64,000 nucleotides of DNA from Klebsiella pneumoniae (GTDB lineage Bacteria; Pseudomonadota; Gammaproteobacteria; Eutrophobiales; Eutrophobiaceae): positions 19,814-83,813 of the forward strand of contig CAMDWI010000020.1 in assembly GCA_945878555.1 (NCBI GenBank). Direction: 5' to 3'. This document shows positions 33,063-43,171 of the stretch, piece by piece. Position numbers and translations under genes: made by a program. Each line of letters opens with the position of its first letter. Position 1 is the stretch's first letter. The notes beneath the pieces were generated by a model, which was not told the DNA's origin, did no database searches, and saw nothing but the letters and a program-made list of their open reading frames with translations.

Positions 33063-34552
33063 CCGATATACTTCCAGCACCGGATTGTCGATTGTTCCGG
33101 GCGGAGCAGGTCCGGCAACTGGACCAGATTGCCATTACCGAGCAGACCATCGCTGGCATTGATCTGATGCAGCGTGCCGGTCAGGCTGTGTGGGACCTGC
33201 TGGTGGAGAACTGGCAGGAGGCCAGGAGCATTGTGATCGTTTGTGGTGCTGGCAATAATGCCGGTGACGGTTATATCGTTGCTACACTTGCCGCTGCGCA
33301 GGGCAGGCAAGTCAGCGTACTCGCGCTACAGTCACCCGAATTATTAAAAGGCGATGCCTTCATCGCTGCACGCCGTTATCTGGATGCCGGTGGTACGGTG
33401 CAAACATTCAATACAGACGCGCTTTCTAGTGCCGAAGTGATCGTCGATGCGATCTTTGGTACCGGGCTGGACCGTGATGTCAGTGGTGTTTATCTGGAGG
33501 CCATTCGTGCTATCAATCGGGCGTCGAAGCCGGTCCTGGCGATCGATTTGCCCTCCGGACTGAACGCGGACACGGGCAAGGCGATGGGCGCTGTGGTTCG
33601 TGCCGATGTCACCATTTCATTTATAGGCCGCAAGCAGGGATTGTATACCGGAGATGCAGCGTTATGTCGTGGTCTGATCCGGTTTAATGACCTCGGTGTG
33701 CCACAACGAATACTGGAACGGGTCACACCGTCGGCGGATTTACTGGATATGGCCTCCACCGTCGGCCTGCTGGGCAAACGCTCGCGGACTGCCCACAAGG
33801 GCCATTACGGTCATCTGCTGGTTGTGGGGGGGGATTATGGTTATGCCGGTGCGGTGCGCATGTGTGGTGAGATGGCCGCACGTAGTGGCGCCGGCCTGGT
33901 CAGTATCGCGACCCGCCCGGAACATGCGTATGTGATACCGAACAGCCGACCGGAATTGATGGCGGCGGGTATCGAGTCAGCTGCTGATCTGTCGGGCCTG
34001 CTGGAGCGGGCAAGATTAGTGGCCATCGGTCCGGGTCTGGGACAGTCGGCCTGGTCCGGTGCTTTACTGACGCGAGTGCTTGATTCAGGTTTACCGCTGG
34101 TGCTCGATGCGGATGCGTTGAATCTGCTGGCCGAGGACCCTGTGCGCCGCGAGAACTGGATCCTGACCCCGCACCCCGGCGAGGCCGCACGATTGCTCGG
34201 TATGACGGTAGCCGAGGTGGAGGCAGACCGGTTTGCGGCAGCTTGTGCGCTTCAGGCCAGTTTTGGTGGGGTGATCGTATTGAAGGGCAGCGGGACGATC
34301 ATAGTAGACGCGGCCGGTCGTATCTCAATCTGCGCGGCGGGTAATCCGGGCATGGCCTCGGGCGGCATGGGCGATGTTTTGACCGGGTTGATTGCCGGAT
34401 TGGTGTGCCAGCGGCTACCAGCGGCTGATGCAGCCAGAACGGCGGTGTTTGTGCATGCAACGGCGGCTGACCTGCTGGCTGCCAGCGACGGGGAGCGCGG
34501 CATGCTTGCAACCGATTTAATCCCGGGTATCCGTAAACTGCTGAATCCCTGA
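33059..34552 (+). CDS. nnr: Bifunctional NAD(P)HX epimerase/dehydratase
   Basis: A 497-residue fusion of an N-terminal YjeF_N epimerase (about 5-210; [13 protein letters not shown]) and a C-terminal ADP/ATP-dependent dehydratase of the ribokinase-like fold (about 230-490; [16 protein letters not shown]). It repairs hydrated NADH and NADPH. The start is GTG in a GTGA overlap with orn; a normal ATG is absent nearby. tsaE follows 2 bp after the stop, the same pair as in E. coli yjeF-yjeE. Confidence 0.95.
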   Translation: MTDILPAPDCRLFRAEQVRQLDQIAITEQTIAGIDLMQRAGQAVWDLLVENWQEARSIVIVCGAGNNAGDGYIVATLAAAQGRQVSVLALQSPELLKGDAFIAARRYLDAGGTVQTFNTDALSSAEVIVDAIFGTGLDRDVSGVYLEAIRAINRASKPVLAIDLPSGLNADTGKAMGAVVRADVTISFIGRKQGLYTGDAALCRGLIRFNDLGVPQRILERVTPSADLLDMASTVGLLGKRSRTAHKGHYGHLLVVGGDYGYAGAVRMCGEMAARSGAGLVSIATRPEHAYVIPNSRPELMAAGIESAADLSGLLERARLVAIGPGLGQSAWSGALLTRVLDSGLPLVLDADALNLLAEDPVRRENWILTPHPGEAARLLGMTVAEVEADRFAAACALQASFGGVIVLKGSGTIIVDAAGRISICAAGNPGMASGGMGDVLTGLIAGLVCQRLPAADAARTAVFVHATAADLLAASDGERGMLATDLIPGIRKLLNP

Positions 34553-34554
34553 AG

Positions 34555-35013
34555 ATGCGCCTGTTTGCTGAAACTCCCGAGGCGATGGAACAACTGGGTG
34601 GCAGGCTTGCCGGTCTGGTGTTTCGGGGTATGCAGGTCCACCTCAGTGGCGACCTCGGGGCGGGCAAGACCACGTTCGTCCGGGGTTTTCTGCGTGGGCT
34701 CGGATATAACGGTACAGTCAAAAGCCCGACCTACACGCTGGTTGAGTCGTACCAGTTGCATGATTTTACCATCTATCATTTTGACTTTTACCGGGTCAAA
34801 CATCCGGATGAAGTAGAGGCTATAGGTTTTCGCGATTACCGATCAGATGGAGCAATTTGTCTGATTGAGTGGCCGGAGATGGCGGGGAAAACAATCGGGT
34901 CACCTGACCTGCTGATTCTGTTTACGATAAATAATGACAGTCGGGAGCTTGAACTTGTTTCCTCCACAGAACGGGGTAAGTTATTGATTTCAAAGGTAAG
35001 CCACGCCAAATGA
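34555..35013 (+). CDS. tsaE: tRNA threonylcarbamoyladenosine ATPase TsaE
   Basis: A 152-residue P-loop protein with Walker A GDLGAGKTTF (about 31-40), followed by KSPTYTLVESY and YHFDFYR. It couples ATP hydrolysis to the TsaBD-dependent synthesis of t6A in tRNAs. It lies between nnr and the amidase gene. Confidence 0.95.
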   Translation: MRLFAETPEAMEQLGGRLAGLVFRGMQVHLSGDLGAGKTTFVRGFLRGLGYNGTVKSPTYTLVESYQLHDFTIYHFDFYRVKHPDEVEAIGFRDYRSDGAICLIEWPEMAGKTIGSPDLLILFTINNDSRELELVSSTERGKLLISKVSHAK

Positions 35014-35119
35014 CAATTTGACGGTTTAATCTTTATTCCATTAAAACAGTAAGATAGCTTGATTTTCTCATAAAAAATTGAAATTATTACCGTAATGAAC
35101 AGGAATTGAACAAAGTATT

Positions 35120-36487
35120 GTGATCATTCGACTAATTTCAAGCTTTATCCTGATCGGGTTTTCCGCGATGCTCGCGGCTGCGCCGGCTACTATAAAAAGT
35201 GTGCGGATTTGGGCCGCGCCTGAGAATACGCGAGTGGTCTTTGATCTGGATGGTCCGGTTGACCACAAGGTGACGACACTGGATGAACCGGCTCGTATGG
35301 TCATCGACTTTGAAGAAGCAGCCCTGATTAACAAGCTGCCAGGTCCGGTAACAGCAGACCGTTTTATCTCCAGTATGCGGAACTCCACTCAGGATCGGGG
35401 TCTGCGTATCGTGCTCGATCTGAAGAAATCCTCAAAGGTCCGCAGCTTCCAGTTACCTCCAAATGAAAAGTATAGCCACCGTCTGGTCGTTGATATCTAC
35501 GATGAAACCAGCAAACAGGTGGCCAGCGAGACTGAGCAGGTGGCCATGATCCAGCCTGCGGCTACCCCAAACCCAAAGACCAGCAACATCCCGGCGCGTC
35601 CTGACAGTTCAGCGCGTGAGGTGGTCATCGCGATTGATGCCGGACACGGTGGCGATGATCCGGGTTCAATCGGCCCGTCAGGTACGCATGAAAAGGTGAT
35701 TGCGCTGAAGATTGCCAAAAAACTGGCCGAGAAGATTAACCGGGTACACGGCATGCGTGCTGTGCTGATCCGTGATGGTGATTATTTCATCAGCCTGCGC
35801 GATCGGATTCGCAAGGCTCGTCAGCACAAGGCCGACTTGTTTGTGTCCGTCCATGCCGACGCGTTCAAGGACCCCCGGGTCTCCGGTTCGTCGGTATATG
35901 TACTTTCTCAACGTGGTGCCAGTAGTGAACACGCCAAATGGCTGGCTGCCCGCGAAAACGCGGCAGATTTGATTGGCGGTGTCAAGCTGGAGGACAAGGA
36001 CAATGTGCTTGCCTCGGTGTTGCTGGATTTGTCGCAGACAGCCAGTCTGGAGGCCAGTATTGATGTGGCTGAGCGTGTACTGGGTGGTCTGAAGAAAGTA
36101 GGTAATGTCCACAAGAAGCGGGTTGAGTCGGCGGCATTTGCAGTATTGAAGTCACCCGATATACCGTCACTGCTGATTGAAACGGCCTATATCTCTAATC
36201 CGAAGGAAGAAAAGAAACTGCTCAGTGCCGCGTTTCAGGATACGTTAACCAACGCGATTCTGGATGGTCTGGTTGGTTATTTCCGCTTACGACCGCCGGA
36301 GAATACGATCATCGCGATGAACCGCGAGCAGGAACATGTAATTACACGGGGCGACACCTTGTCAGGCATCGCCGAACGTTACCGTGTCAGCCTGAACACA
36401 CTGCGTCAGGTGAACGGCCTGCGCAATGATCGAATCCGCATCGGCCAGAAACTGACGATACCGACCTCGGTAGCTAGAGTAAATTAA
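35120..36487 (+). CDS. N-acetylmuramoyl-L-alanine amidase with AMIN and LysM domains
   Basis: A 455-residue exported hydrolase: signal peptide (about 1-20), AMIN domain (about 22-125, septal targeting), Amidase_3 catalytic domain (about 170-390) with DAGHGGDDPG, SVHADAF and LIETAYISNP supplying zinc ligands and catalytic Glu, and a C-terminal LysM (about 408-451). It cleaves septal peptidoglycan during cell separation (AmiB/AmiC group) and would depend on EnvC/NlpD-type activators encoded elsewhere. GTG start; upstream of mutL as in E. coli. Confidence 0.93.
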   Translation: MIIRLISSFILIGFSAMLAAAPATIKSVRIWAAPENTRVVFDLDGPVDHKVTTLDEPARMVIDFEEAALINKLPGPVTADRFISSMRNSTQDRGLRIVLDLKKSSKVRSFQLPPNEKYSHRLVVDIYDETSKQVASETEQVAMIQPAATPNPKTSNIPARPDSSAREVVIAIDAGHGGDDPGSIGPSGTHEKVIALKIAKKLAEKINRVHGMRAVLIRDGDYFISLRDRIRKARQHKADLFVSVHADAFKDPRVSGSSVYVLSQRGASSEHAKWLAARENAADLIGGVKLEDKDNVLASVLLDLSQTASLEASIDVAERVLGGLKKVGNVHKKRVESAAFAVLKSPDIPSLLIETAYISNPKEEKKLLSAAFQDTLTNAILDGLVGYFRLRPPENTIIAMNREQEHVITRGDTLSGIAERYRVSLNTLRQVNGLRNDRIRIGQKLTIPTSVARVN

Positions 36488-36526
36488 ATACTTCACCCGC
36501 CCGCCCGCGTCGGCTAATCTGACGCC

Positions 36527-38236
36527 ATGTCAGCATCGGGACTTCCAAATCGAATAACACTACTGCCGGGTATACTGGTTAACCAGATAGCCGCCGGTGA
36601 GGTCATTGAACGCCCGGCCTCCGTGGTCAAGGAATTGATCGAAAACAGTATTGATGCGGGTGCTAAGCGTATTGATATAGATATTGAGTCCGGGGGTACC
36701 CGCTCAATAATCATCCGTGACAACGGATCAGGCATTCATCCGGACGATATAGAAATTGCGGTCCTGCGCCATGCGACCAGCAAGTTACGTACATCTGAGG
36801 AACTGGAGACGATCACCACGCTAGGTTTTCGTGGTGAGGCCTTGTCGAGTATCGCGTCCGTGTCCGGCTTCACACTCACCTCACGCATAGCGGAAGAGCC
36901 GTACGCCCGCCGTCTACGTATGGATCCGGCGCTGGGAGTGACGGAGCTGGCGCCCGCCGCCCATCCTCCCGGGACAACCATAGAGGTGATGAATCTGTTC
37001 TACAATGTGCCGGCCCGCCGCAAGTTCCTGCGTTCCGAGCGGACTGAATTCCTGCACATTCTGGAGATGGTGAAAAATCTGGTGATGAGCCGGTTGGATA
37101 TCCAGATTAACCTGCGTCACAACGGACGTGCGGTGTTGAGTTGCCCGGCGGTTGAGTCGGATTTCAAGGCGCGTCTATCGAGTATAATGGGGGCGGGTTT
37201 TTACAACAACTCGCGACCGATTGATGTGCGTGCGGAGCAGATGCATATCCATGGCTGGCTCGGACTGCCGGTGACGGCACGCAGTCAGTCAGACCAGCAA
37301 TATCTGTATCTGAACAACCGGATGATTCGTGATCGCCAGATTACCCATGCGATACGCATGGCCGTTGAAGCGGAAATACCGGCAGCACGTTATCCCGCGT
37401 ATATCCTGAATCTGCAGATTGAGCCGACGCTGGTTGATGTGAATGTGCATCCCACCAAACAGGAGGTGCGCTTCAGATATGCCCGTGATGTACATGATTT
37501 TGTATTTGCCGCACTGCGCGCTTCCGGGGAACGTATTGAGACAGGTGATCCGAGCGTCAGCCAGGGACCAGTACACACGCCCGCATCGAAGCCGGGTACT
37601 AGCCGGTTGCGTGAGATGGCACCGGCCTATCAGGCCGAACCGCGGGCTGACCAGCAAAGCAATCCTCTTGGAGTGCCCCTAGCCGTGCTCGAAGGCGATC
37701 TCGTCGTGATGTTGCATAACGATTCGCTGTGTGTGCTGGATTTCCACCGTACCCGACAGCATTATTTACATCATCGGTTGCAGCAGGAACTTGCGACAAC
37801 GGGTATCCGGACACGTCCGCTACTGGTGCCGCTGTTATACACCGCCACTGAGCGGGACATCACCTTGTTGACGGCGTATCTGGATGTACTCGCAAGATAC
37901 GGTGTGCAAATGGATCTTGCCGGACCTCAATCACTGGTGGTACGTACATTACCGACGCTGTTACCGGATCTGGAAATCCAGCCCTTGCTAGGTGTCATGT
38001 TTGCCAGCCTGAAAAATGCAAATACGGATAGCGCTACCTTCGGCCAGACACTGTTACAACTGCTGGCACTGCACGGGGCCCGTCCGTCTTCGGCTAGATA
38101 TACGCTGGCGCAGATCTCCCAGCAGTTACAGCAAATGGCACAGTCGGGTCTGGTCCTGGAAGGGTCTGAATGTGCAGGTCTGTGGCGGAGTTGGTCACCG
38201 GAACAATTGCGGTCGCTGTTAAATGAGCACACCTGA
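36527..38236 (+). CDS. mutL: DNA mismatch repair protein MutL
   Basis: A 569-residue GHKL ATPase: NQIAAGEVIERPASVVKEL, then ENSIDAGA, DNGSGI and GFRGEAL in the N-terminal 330 residues, and a C-terminal dimerisation domain. The endonuclease motif DQHAxxER is not present; the matching region reads DFHRTRQHY, so it resembles E. coli MutL, which relies on MutH. It overlaps miaA by 14 bp. Confidence 0.97.
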   Translation: MSASGLPNRITLLPGILVNQIAAGEVIERPASVVKELIENSIDAGAKRIDIDIESGGTRSIIIRDNGSGIHPDDIEIAVLRHATSKLRTSEELETITTLGFRGEALSSIASVSGFTLTSRIAEEPYARRLRMDPALGVTELAPAAHPPGTTIEVMNLFYNVPARRKFLRSERTEFLHILEMVKNLVMSRLDIQINLRHNGRAVLSCPAVESDFKARLSSIMGAGFYNNSRPIDVRAEQMHIHGWLGLPVTARSQSDQQYLYLNNRMIRDRQITHAIRMAVEAEIPAARYPAYILNLQIEPTLVDVNVHPTKQEVRFRYARDVHDFVFAALRASGERIETGDPSVSQGPVHTPASKPGTSRLREMAPAYQAEPRADQQSNPLGVPLAVLEGDLVVMLHNDSLCVLDFHRTRQHYLHHRLQQELATTGIRTRPLLVPLLYTATERDITLLTAYLDVLARYGVQMDLAGPQSLVVRTLPTLLPDLEIQPLLGVMFASLKNANTDSATFGQTLLQLLALHGARPSSARYTLAQISQQLQQMAQSGLVLEGSECAGLWRSWSPEQLRSLLNEHT

Positions 38237-39188
38237 TTCCACTGTGTCATTGCCGGTCATCTTCCTGATGGGACCGACCGCCAGTGGCAAGACCGCGCTG
38301 GCGGTTGAACTGGTACGCGCACTGCCGGTTGATATTATCAGTGTGGATTCGGCCATGGTATATCGGGGTATGGATATCGGCACGGCCAAGCCCGGGGCGG
38401 ACATACTTGCAGTCGCACCACATCGTCTGATCGATATCTGCGAGCCGGAGCAGGTCTATTCTGCTGGCCAGTTTTGTGTGGACGCACGGCGTGAGATCGC
38501 CGCAGTTCATGCCCAGGGCAGGATACCGTTGCTGGTAGGTGGAACGGGTCTGTATTTTCGCAGTCTACAATACGGATTTTCGGAAATGCCCGCTGCCAAT
38601 CCGGAGGTCAGGGCCCGGATTGAGGCACAGGCGGAAGCCGTTGGCTGGGGTGTCATGCATGAACGCTTGGCAGCGGTTGACCCGGTTGCCGCTGCGCGAA
38701 TACATCAGAATGACCCGCAGCGCATTCAGCGTGCGCTGGAGATATATGAGCTGACTGGTAAACCGATCACCACACTGCATGAACAGGGCAGGACGCAGGC
38801 ACTGCCACATCCGGTGATCAAATTGATCGTGGCACCGGCGCAACGCACTGATTTGGGCGAGCATATTCGAGGCCGGTTTATGAACATGCTGGAGCAGGGT
38901 CTGGTCGAGGAGGTTGAGCGATTACGTGCCCGGCCAGGATTGACGGCCAGTAGTACGGCCATGCGCCTGGTCGGGTATCGGCAGGTGTGGTCATATCTGG
39001 ACGGAGAGTACGAATATAACACCATGATAGATAAAGGAATTTATGCAACAACGCAACTGGCCAAGCGTCAGATGACCTGGCTCAGACGTGAGCATAATGC
39101 GCACTGGTTTGATGCCATGCGCCCCAAATTGTCACATTATTTACTTAATTTTTTGGGTCAAAATCCGGTCTATTCGTATAGACTGTAG
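38223..39188 (+). CDS. miaA: tRNA dimethylallyltransferase
   Basis: A 321-residue prenyltransferase with P-loop GPTASGKTALA (near 17), DSAMVYRGMDIGTAKP, and a C-terminal R.YAKRQ-like TYATTQLAKRQMTWLR. It modifies A37 of tRNAs reading UNN codons. Start inside the 3' end of mutL. Confidence 0.97.
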   Translation: MSTPDSTVSLPVIFLMGPTASGKTALAVELVRALPVDIISVDSAMVYRGMDIGTAKPGADILAVAPHRLIDICEPEQVYSAGQFCVDARREIAAVHAQGRIPLLVGGTGLYFRSLQYGFSEMPAANPEVRARIEAQAEAVGWGVMHERLAAVDPVAAARIHQNDPQRIQRALEIYELTGKPITTLHEQGRTQALPHPVIKLIVAPAQRTDLGEHIRGRFMNMLEQGLVEEVERLRARPGLTASSTAMRLVGYRQVWSYLDGEYEYNTMIDKGIYATTQLAKRQMTWLRREHNAHWFDAMRPKLSHYLLNFLGQNPVYSYRL

Positions 39189-39289
39189 ACGTATAAGCAG
39201 CTGGGCTGTGACTGTTGTGGATAGGCAATCACGGAAGATTATATCGTTAAAACAAAGGGTTAAATAATAACTATAAAAGGAGAACCATC

Positions 39290-39532
39290 ATGAGCAAGGG
39301 ACATACTTTGCAGGATCCCTTTCTGAATACACTCAGAAAAGACAGGGTACCGGTGGCAATCTATCTTGTGAATGGGATTAAGCTTCAGGGTCAGGTAGAA
39401 TCGTTTGACCAGTTTGTAATCCTGCTAAAGAACTCGGTAAACCAGCTGGTTTATAAACATGCCATTTCAACCATCGTCCCGGCACGCAATGTGAAGCTGC
39501 CAAGGTCAGATGAGGAAGAACAGAGCGATTGA
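39290..39532 (+). CDS. hfq: RNA chaperone Hfq
   Basis: An 80-residue Sm-like protein, close to canonical: [23 protein letters not shown] (Sm1), then [23 protein letters not shown] (Sm2) and a short acidic tail. The tail is much shorter than in E. coli. A strong AGGAG precedes the ATG (about 39278). Confidence 0.98.
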   Translation: MSKGHTLQDPFLNTLRKDRVPVAIYLVNGIKLQGQVESFDQFVILLKNSVNQLVYKHAISTIVPARNVKLPRSDEEEQSD

Positions 39533-39554
39533 TTTTTTGTGAGTGTAATCCGGT

Positions 39555-40835
39555 TTGAATGAGCCCGTAAGCAGTAAAGGCCCACGGGTCGTACTCGTAC
39601 ATATCAATTTTCATAACACCCGTTTTGATGAGGAACTGGATGAATTTATTCATCTGGTTACCTCGGCGGGTTCAGAACCTGCCGTTGTTATTACCGGCAC
39701 GCGTGACCGGCCCGATGCCCGATTCTTTATCGGTACCGGCAAGGTCGCGGAGATCGGTGCCTGGATAGCTGAACACGGCGCCGAGGTCGTCATCTTCAAT
39801 CATGAACTCAGTCCTGCCCAGGAACGCAATCTGGAAAGGGAACTGAAGTGCCGTGTGCTTGATCGAGTCGGTCTGATCCTCGATATCTTTGCCCAGCGCG
39901 CCCGCAGCTATGAAGGCAAGCTGCAGGTCGAGCTGGCGCAGTTACAACATTTATCCACGCGACTGGTCAGGGGTTGGACCCACCTTGAACGTCAGAAGGG
40001 TGGTATAGGTCTGCGCGGCCCGGGTGAAACCCAGCTTGAAACCGACAGGCGACTGGTGGGTATTCGGATCAAGACAATCAACAGTCGTCTGGACAAGGTA
40101 CGTAGCCAGAGAAACCAGGGGCGCCGCTGGCGGCAACGGTCCGGTGTACCGGTGGTCTCTCTGGTTGGATATACCAATGCGGGCAAGTCGACATTGTTCA
40201 ATCGATTGACCGGCGCCGGGGCGTACACAGCAGACAAGTTGTTCGCCACACTCGATCCCATGCTGCGTAAGGTTGAGATGCTGCCAGGAACATCCGTTAT
40301 CCTCGGTGATACAGTCGGATTTATCCGTCACATACCGCACGACCTGATCCAGTCTTTTCACGCGACACTGGAAGAGGTCAAGTCGGCTGACCTGCTGCTC
40401 CATGTGGTGGATGTGAATGATGATCAGCGGCTTGATCATATTGAACAGGTCAACAAGGTTATAGAGGAGATAGGAGCCGGGTCTGTTCCGCAGATCATGG
40501 TATTTAACAAGATCGATATCTCCGGCAATATCGCCGTGATGGTGGAAAACCATGAAGGTGAAACACCCAAAATATGGTTGTCCGCCCGCTCTGGCGCCGG
40601 TATTCCCGAATTAAAGCAGTTGATTGGCACTTATTTCCGGCCGGGCCATCAAACCTACCGCTTGCATCTGCCCGCAGAAGCGGGCAAGTTGAGGGCCAGA
40701 TTGTTTGAGCAGGGCGCAGTTCAGGAAGAGATCGGCGATGAGTCCGGAGGCTGGATTTTACAGGTAAATATGGATACCCCGTCCCTTGAACGCCTGTGCC
40801 GTGACCATGGCAAAGACCTGTCTATGTTACAATAA
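39555..40835 (+). CDS. hflX: GTPase HflX
   Basis: A 426-residue ribosome-associated GTPase: N-terminal nucleotide-binding domain, GPGETQLETDRR, G1 GYTNAGKSTL, G3 DTVGFIR and G4 NKID. Other starts are blocked by in-frame stops at 39540 and 39546, leaving TTG 39555 as the start. It rescues stalled ribosomes under stress. Confidence 0.96.
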   Translation: MNEPVSSKGPRVVLVHINFHNTRFDEELDEFIHLVTSAGSEPAVVITGTRDRPDARFFIGTGKVAEIGAWIAEHGAEVVIFNHELSPAQERNLERELKCRVLDRVGLILDIFAQRARSYEGKLQVELAQLQHLSTRLVRGWTHLERQKGGIGLRGPGETQLETDRRLVGIRIKTINSRLDKVRSQRNQGRRWRQRSGVPVVSLVGYTNAGKSTLFNRLTGAGAYTADKLFATLDPMLRKVEMLPGTSVILGDTVGFIRHIPHDLIQSFHATLEEVKSADLLLHVVDVNDDQRLDHIEQVNKVIEEIGAGSVPQIMVFNKIDISGNIAVMVENHEGETPKIWLSARSGAGIPELKQLIGTYFRPGHQTYRLHLPAEAGKLRARLFEQGAVQEEIGDESGGWILQVNMDTPSLERLCRDHGKDLSMLQ

Positions 40836-40855
40836 AAATCTGGCTGGAATATGGT

Positions 40856-40886
40856 ACTATCATCGCGATAGTTAACAGACTTTTTT
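40856..40886 (+). terminator. Possible hairpin and T-run between hflX and hflK
   Basis: ACTATC (40856-40861) pairs with GATAGT (40867-40872), and TTTTTT occurs at 40881-40886. The T-run is 8 bases from the stem and the stem is short, so it is at best a weak attenuator; the hflK gene starts 29 bp later. Confidence 0.3.
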
Positions 40887-40914
40887 CAAGAAATGACTAA
40901 TCTGGAGTTATGCA

Positions 40915-42072
40915 ATGGGCTGGAATGAACCTTCCGGAGGTAATAATGACAAGGATCCCTGGGGAAGGGGCAGCAAGGGTAATGGCGATCGGCCACCGGA
41001 TCTGGATGAAATAATCCGGAAAATGCAGGACGGTCTGGGTGGTATCTTCGGCAGGAAGTCTACCGGTTCCGGGCGTGGTAATAATGAAAACATGTCCTTT
41101 GCGCTGGTGGGTGTACTCATCATTGTGGTCGCATGGTTGCTCTACAGCATCACCTACACAATAGATCAGCAGGAGCGCGGCGTTGTGCTGCGGTTTGGGA
41201 AATATCAGAAGACCATGCAACCTGGTCTGAACTTTGCCTTGCCCCGTTTTATTGACAAGGTAGAACGGATCAACGTCGGTCAGGTGCGATCATTCCAGCA
41301 TAATGCATCGATGTTAACCCAGGATGAAAACATCGTTGATGTCGAGGTCGCCGTGCAGTGGCGTATCAACGAACCGACCGATTATCTGTTCAACGTGGCC
41401 AATTCTGACCTGACCATGCGTCAGGTTGCCGAGAGTGCAGTGCGCGCTGTGATAGGCAAGGGTACGCTCGACTTCGTCCTGACTGAAGGCCGTAGCGACG
41501 TGGCCCAGGATCAGGAGGCCCTGTTGCAGGAGATCCTGACCGATTACAAGGCCGGTATATTGATTGTGAAGGTGGACATGCAGATTGCCAAGCCACCTGA
41601 GGCGGTCAAGGACGCGTTTGATGATGCAATCAAGGCACGCGAAGATGAACAAAGACTGGTCAACGAGGCCGAGGCCTACCGTAACGAGATTCTGCCACAG
41701 GCACGTGGTCAAGCGGCCCGTATACGTGAGCAGTCAAATGGCTACAAGGCCAGGGTGATAGCCGAGGCCGAAGGTAATGCTGCACGCTTCGAGCAGATGT
41801 TGACCGAATACGAACGTGCCCCGGCGGTAACCCGCGAGCGCATGTATCTGGACACGATGGAAGCGGTATTCTCATCAACAAGCAAGATCCTGATAGATGC
41901 CGATGGCAGTAACAGTCTGATGTATCTGCCGATAGACAAGATACTGGAGAGCAACCGGGTCAGGGACATGACAGGTACGACCAGTTCGGAAATCATTACC
42001 AGCCCGTCGAGCGGACAGACCTCGCAAGGCCTCTATGATCGTGCTGACAGACGTGACAGGGGAGCAAGATAA
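40915..42072 (+). CDS. hflK: HflK (FtsH modulator, SPFH protein)
   Basis: A 385-residue membrane protein: Gly/Asn-rich N-terminus (GWNEPSGGNNDKDPWG), a transmembrane helix (about 61-82) and an SPFH/band 7 domain with a long coiled-coil tail. With HflC it forms the cage around FtsH. The stop/start junction is TAATG with hflC. Confidence 0.96.
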   Translation: MGWNEPSGGNNDKDPWGRGSKGNGDRPPDLDEIIRKMQDGLGGIFGRKSTGSGRGNNENMSFALVGVLIIVVAWLLYSITYTIDQQERGVVLRFGKYQKTMQPGLNFALPRFIDKVERINVGQVRSFQHNASMLTQDENIVDVEVAVQWRINEPTDYLFNVANSDLTMRQVAESAVRAVIGKGTLDFVLTEGRSDVAQDQEALLQEILTDYKAGILIVKVDMQIAKPPEAVKDAFDDAIKAREDEQRLVNEAEAYRNEILPQARGQAARIREQSNGYKARVIAEAEGNAARFEQMLTEYERAPAVTRERMYLDTMEAVFSSTSKILIDADGSNSLMYLPIDKILESNRVRDMTGTTSSEIITSPSSGQTSQGLYDRADRRDRGAR

Positions 42073-42941
42073 TGAACCCATCCAGATTTTTAATGCCGGT
42101 TATCGTCTCTATCGTATTACTGGGCTATTTTTCGATCTACCGTGTTTACCAATGGGAACAGGCAATCGTATTCAAGTTTCGTGAAATCGAGTATTCGACC
42201 AATGAACCTGGCCTGCATCTGATGATCCCCTGGGTAAATACCGTGCAGAAGTTCGAGACTCGCCTGCTCAATTTTGATCAGGAACCGCAACGGTTTCTGA
42301 CCAGCGAGAAAAAGGACGTCATTGTTGATTATTACGTCAAGTGGCGGATATCGAATGTCGAGAACTTCTACACCGCGACGCGTGGCGGTGACATCGAGTA
42401 TGCAAATGGCCTGCTGGGACAGCGTATCAATCGTGCCTTGCGTGATGAATTCGGCAGAAGAACGGTACAGGAGGTTGTAGCCGGTGTCAGAGGTGAGATA
42501 CTTGATATCGTTCAGCCGACGACTGACATGATGCAGACTGAACTGGGTCTAGAGGTTGTTGATGTGCGTACCAAGCGCATAGACCTGCCGGAAGAAGTAA
42601 GCAGTTCCGTGTATGATCGTATGCGTGCGGAACGTACCCGGGTTGCCAAGGACTTTCGTGCACGTGGTGGTGAGGCCTCCGAACGTATCAAGGCGAATGC
42701 GGATCGTGAACGTGAAATCATTCTCGCGAATGCGTACAAGGATGCCGAAACCATACGCGGTGAGGGTGATGCCCAGGCAACTGAAATTTATGCCTCGGCC
42801 TATGGCAAGAATGCAGACTTCTATTCGTTTTATCGTAGCCTGAATGCCTATCAGAACAGCTTTCAGGGCAATAATGATATCTTGTTGCTGAAGCCAGACT
42901 CGGACTTCTTTAAATACTTCCGAGGCCAACAGGGTAAATAG
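42072..42941 (+). CDS. hflC: HflC (FtsH modulator, SPFH protein)
   Basis: A 289-residue partner of HflK: N-terminal membrane helix (about 7-24), SPFH domain with IEYSTNEPGLHLMIPWVN, and the conserved RAERTRVAKDFRARGGE region. Overlaps hflK by one base, consistent with stoichiometric translation. Confidence 0.97.
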   Translation: MNPSRFLMPVIVSIVLLGYFSIYRVYQWEQAIVFKFREIEYSTNEPGLHLMIPWVNTVQKFETRLLNFDQEPQRFLTSEKKDVIVDYYVKWRISNVENFYTATRGGDIEYANGLLGQRINRALRDEFGRRTVQEVVAGVRGEILDIVQPTTDMMQTELGLEVVDVRTKRIDLPEEVSSSVYDRMRAERTRVAKDFRARGGEASERIKANADREREIILANAYKDAETIRGEGDAQATEIYASAYGKNADFYSFYRSLNAYQNSFQGNNDILLLKPDSDFFKYFRGQQGK

Positions 42942-42982
42942 GGTACAAGCCCGGTCCCTGCGCTTTACGATGATAATTGCGG

Positions 42983-43171
42983 ATGATGTGGACCGACCTG
43001 CTTACTGCACTTGCGCTGGTATTGATTATCGAAGGTATAATACCCTTTGTTAATCCGGAAGGCGTACGCAGGATGTTTCTGATGGCAGCCCAGATGCCAG
43101 GATCCGCGCTCCGTTCGGCAGGATTCACCAGTATGTTGCTGGGACTGCTGCTACTTTACCTGGTACGTTAA
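42983..43171 (+). CDS. DUF2065 (YjeT-like) small membrane protein
   Basis: A 62-residue protein with two predicted membrane helices and the central PFVNPEGVRRM loop typical of DUF2065. Located between hflC and hisZ/purA in many gammaproteobacteria. ATG 42983 is chosen (ATG 42986 and TTG 42977 are alternatives). Stop directly abuts the hisZ ATG. Confidence 0.88.
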   Translation: MMWTDLLTALALVLIIEGIIPFVNPEGVRRMFLMAAQMPGSALRSAGFTSMLLGLLLLYLVR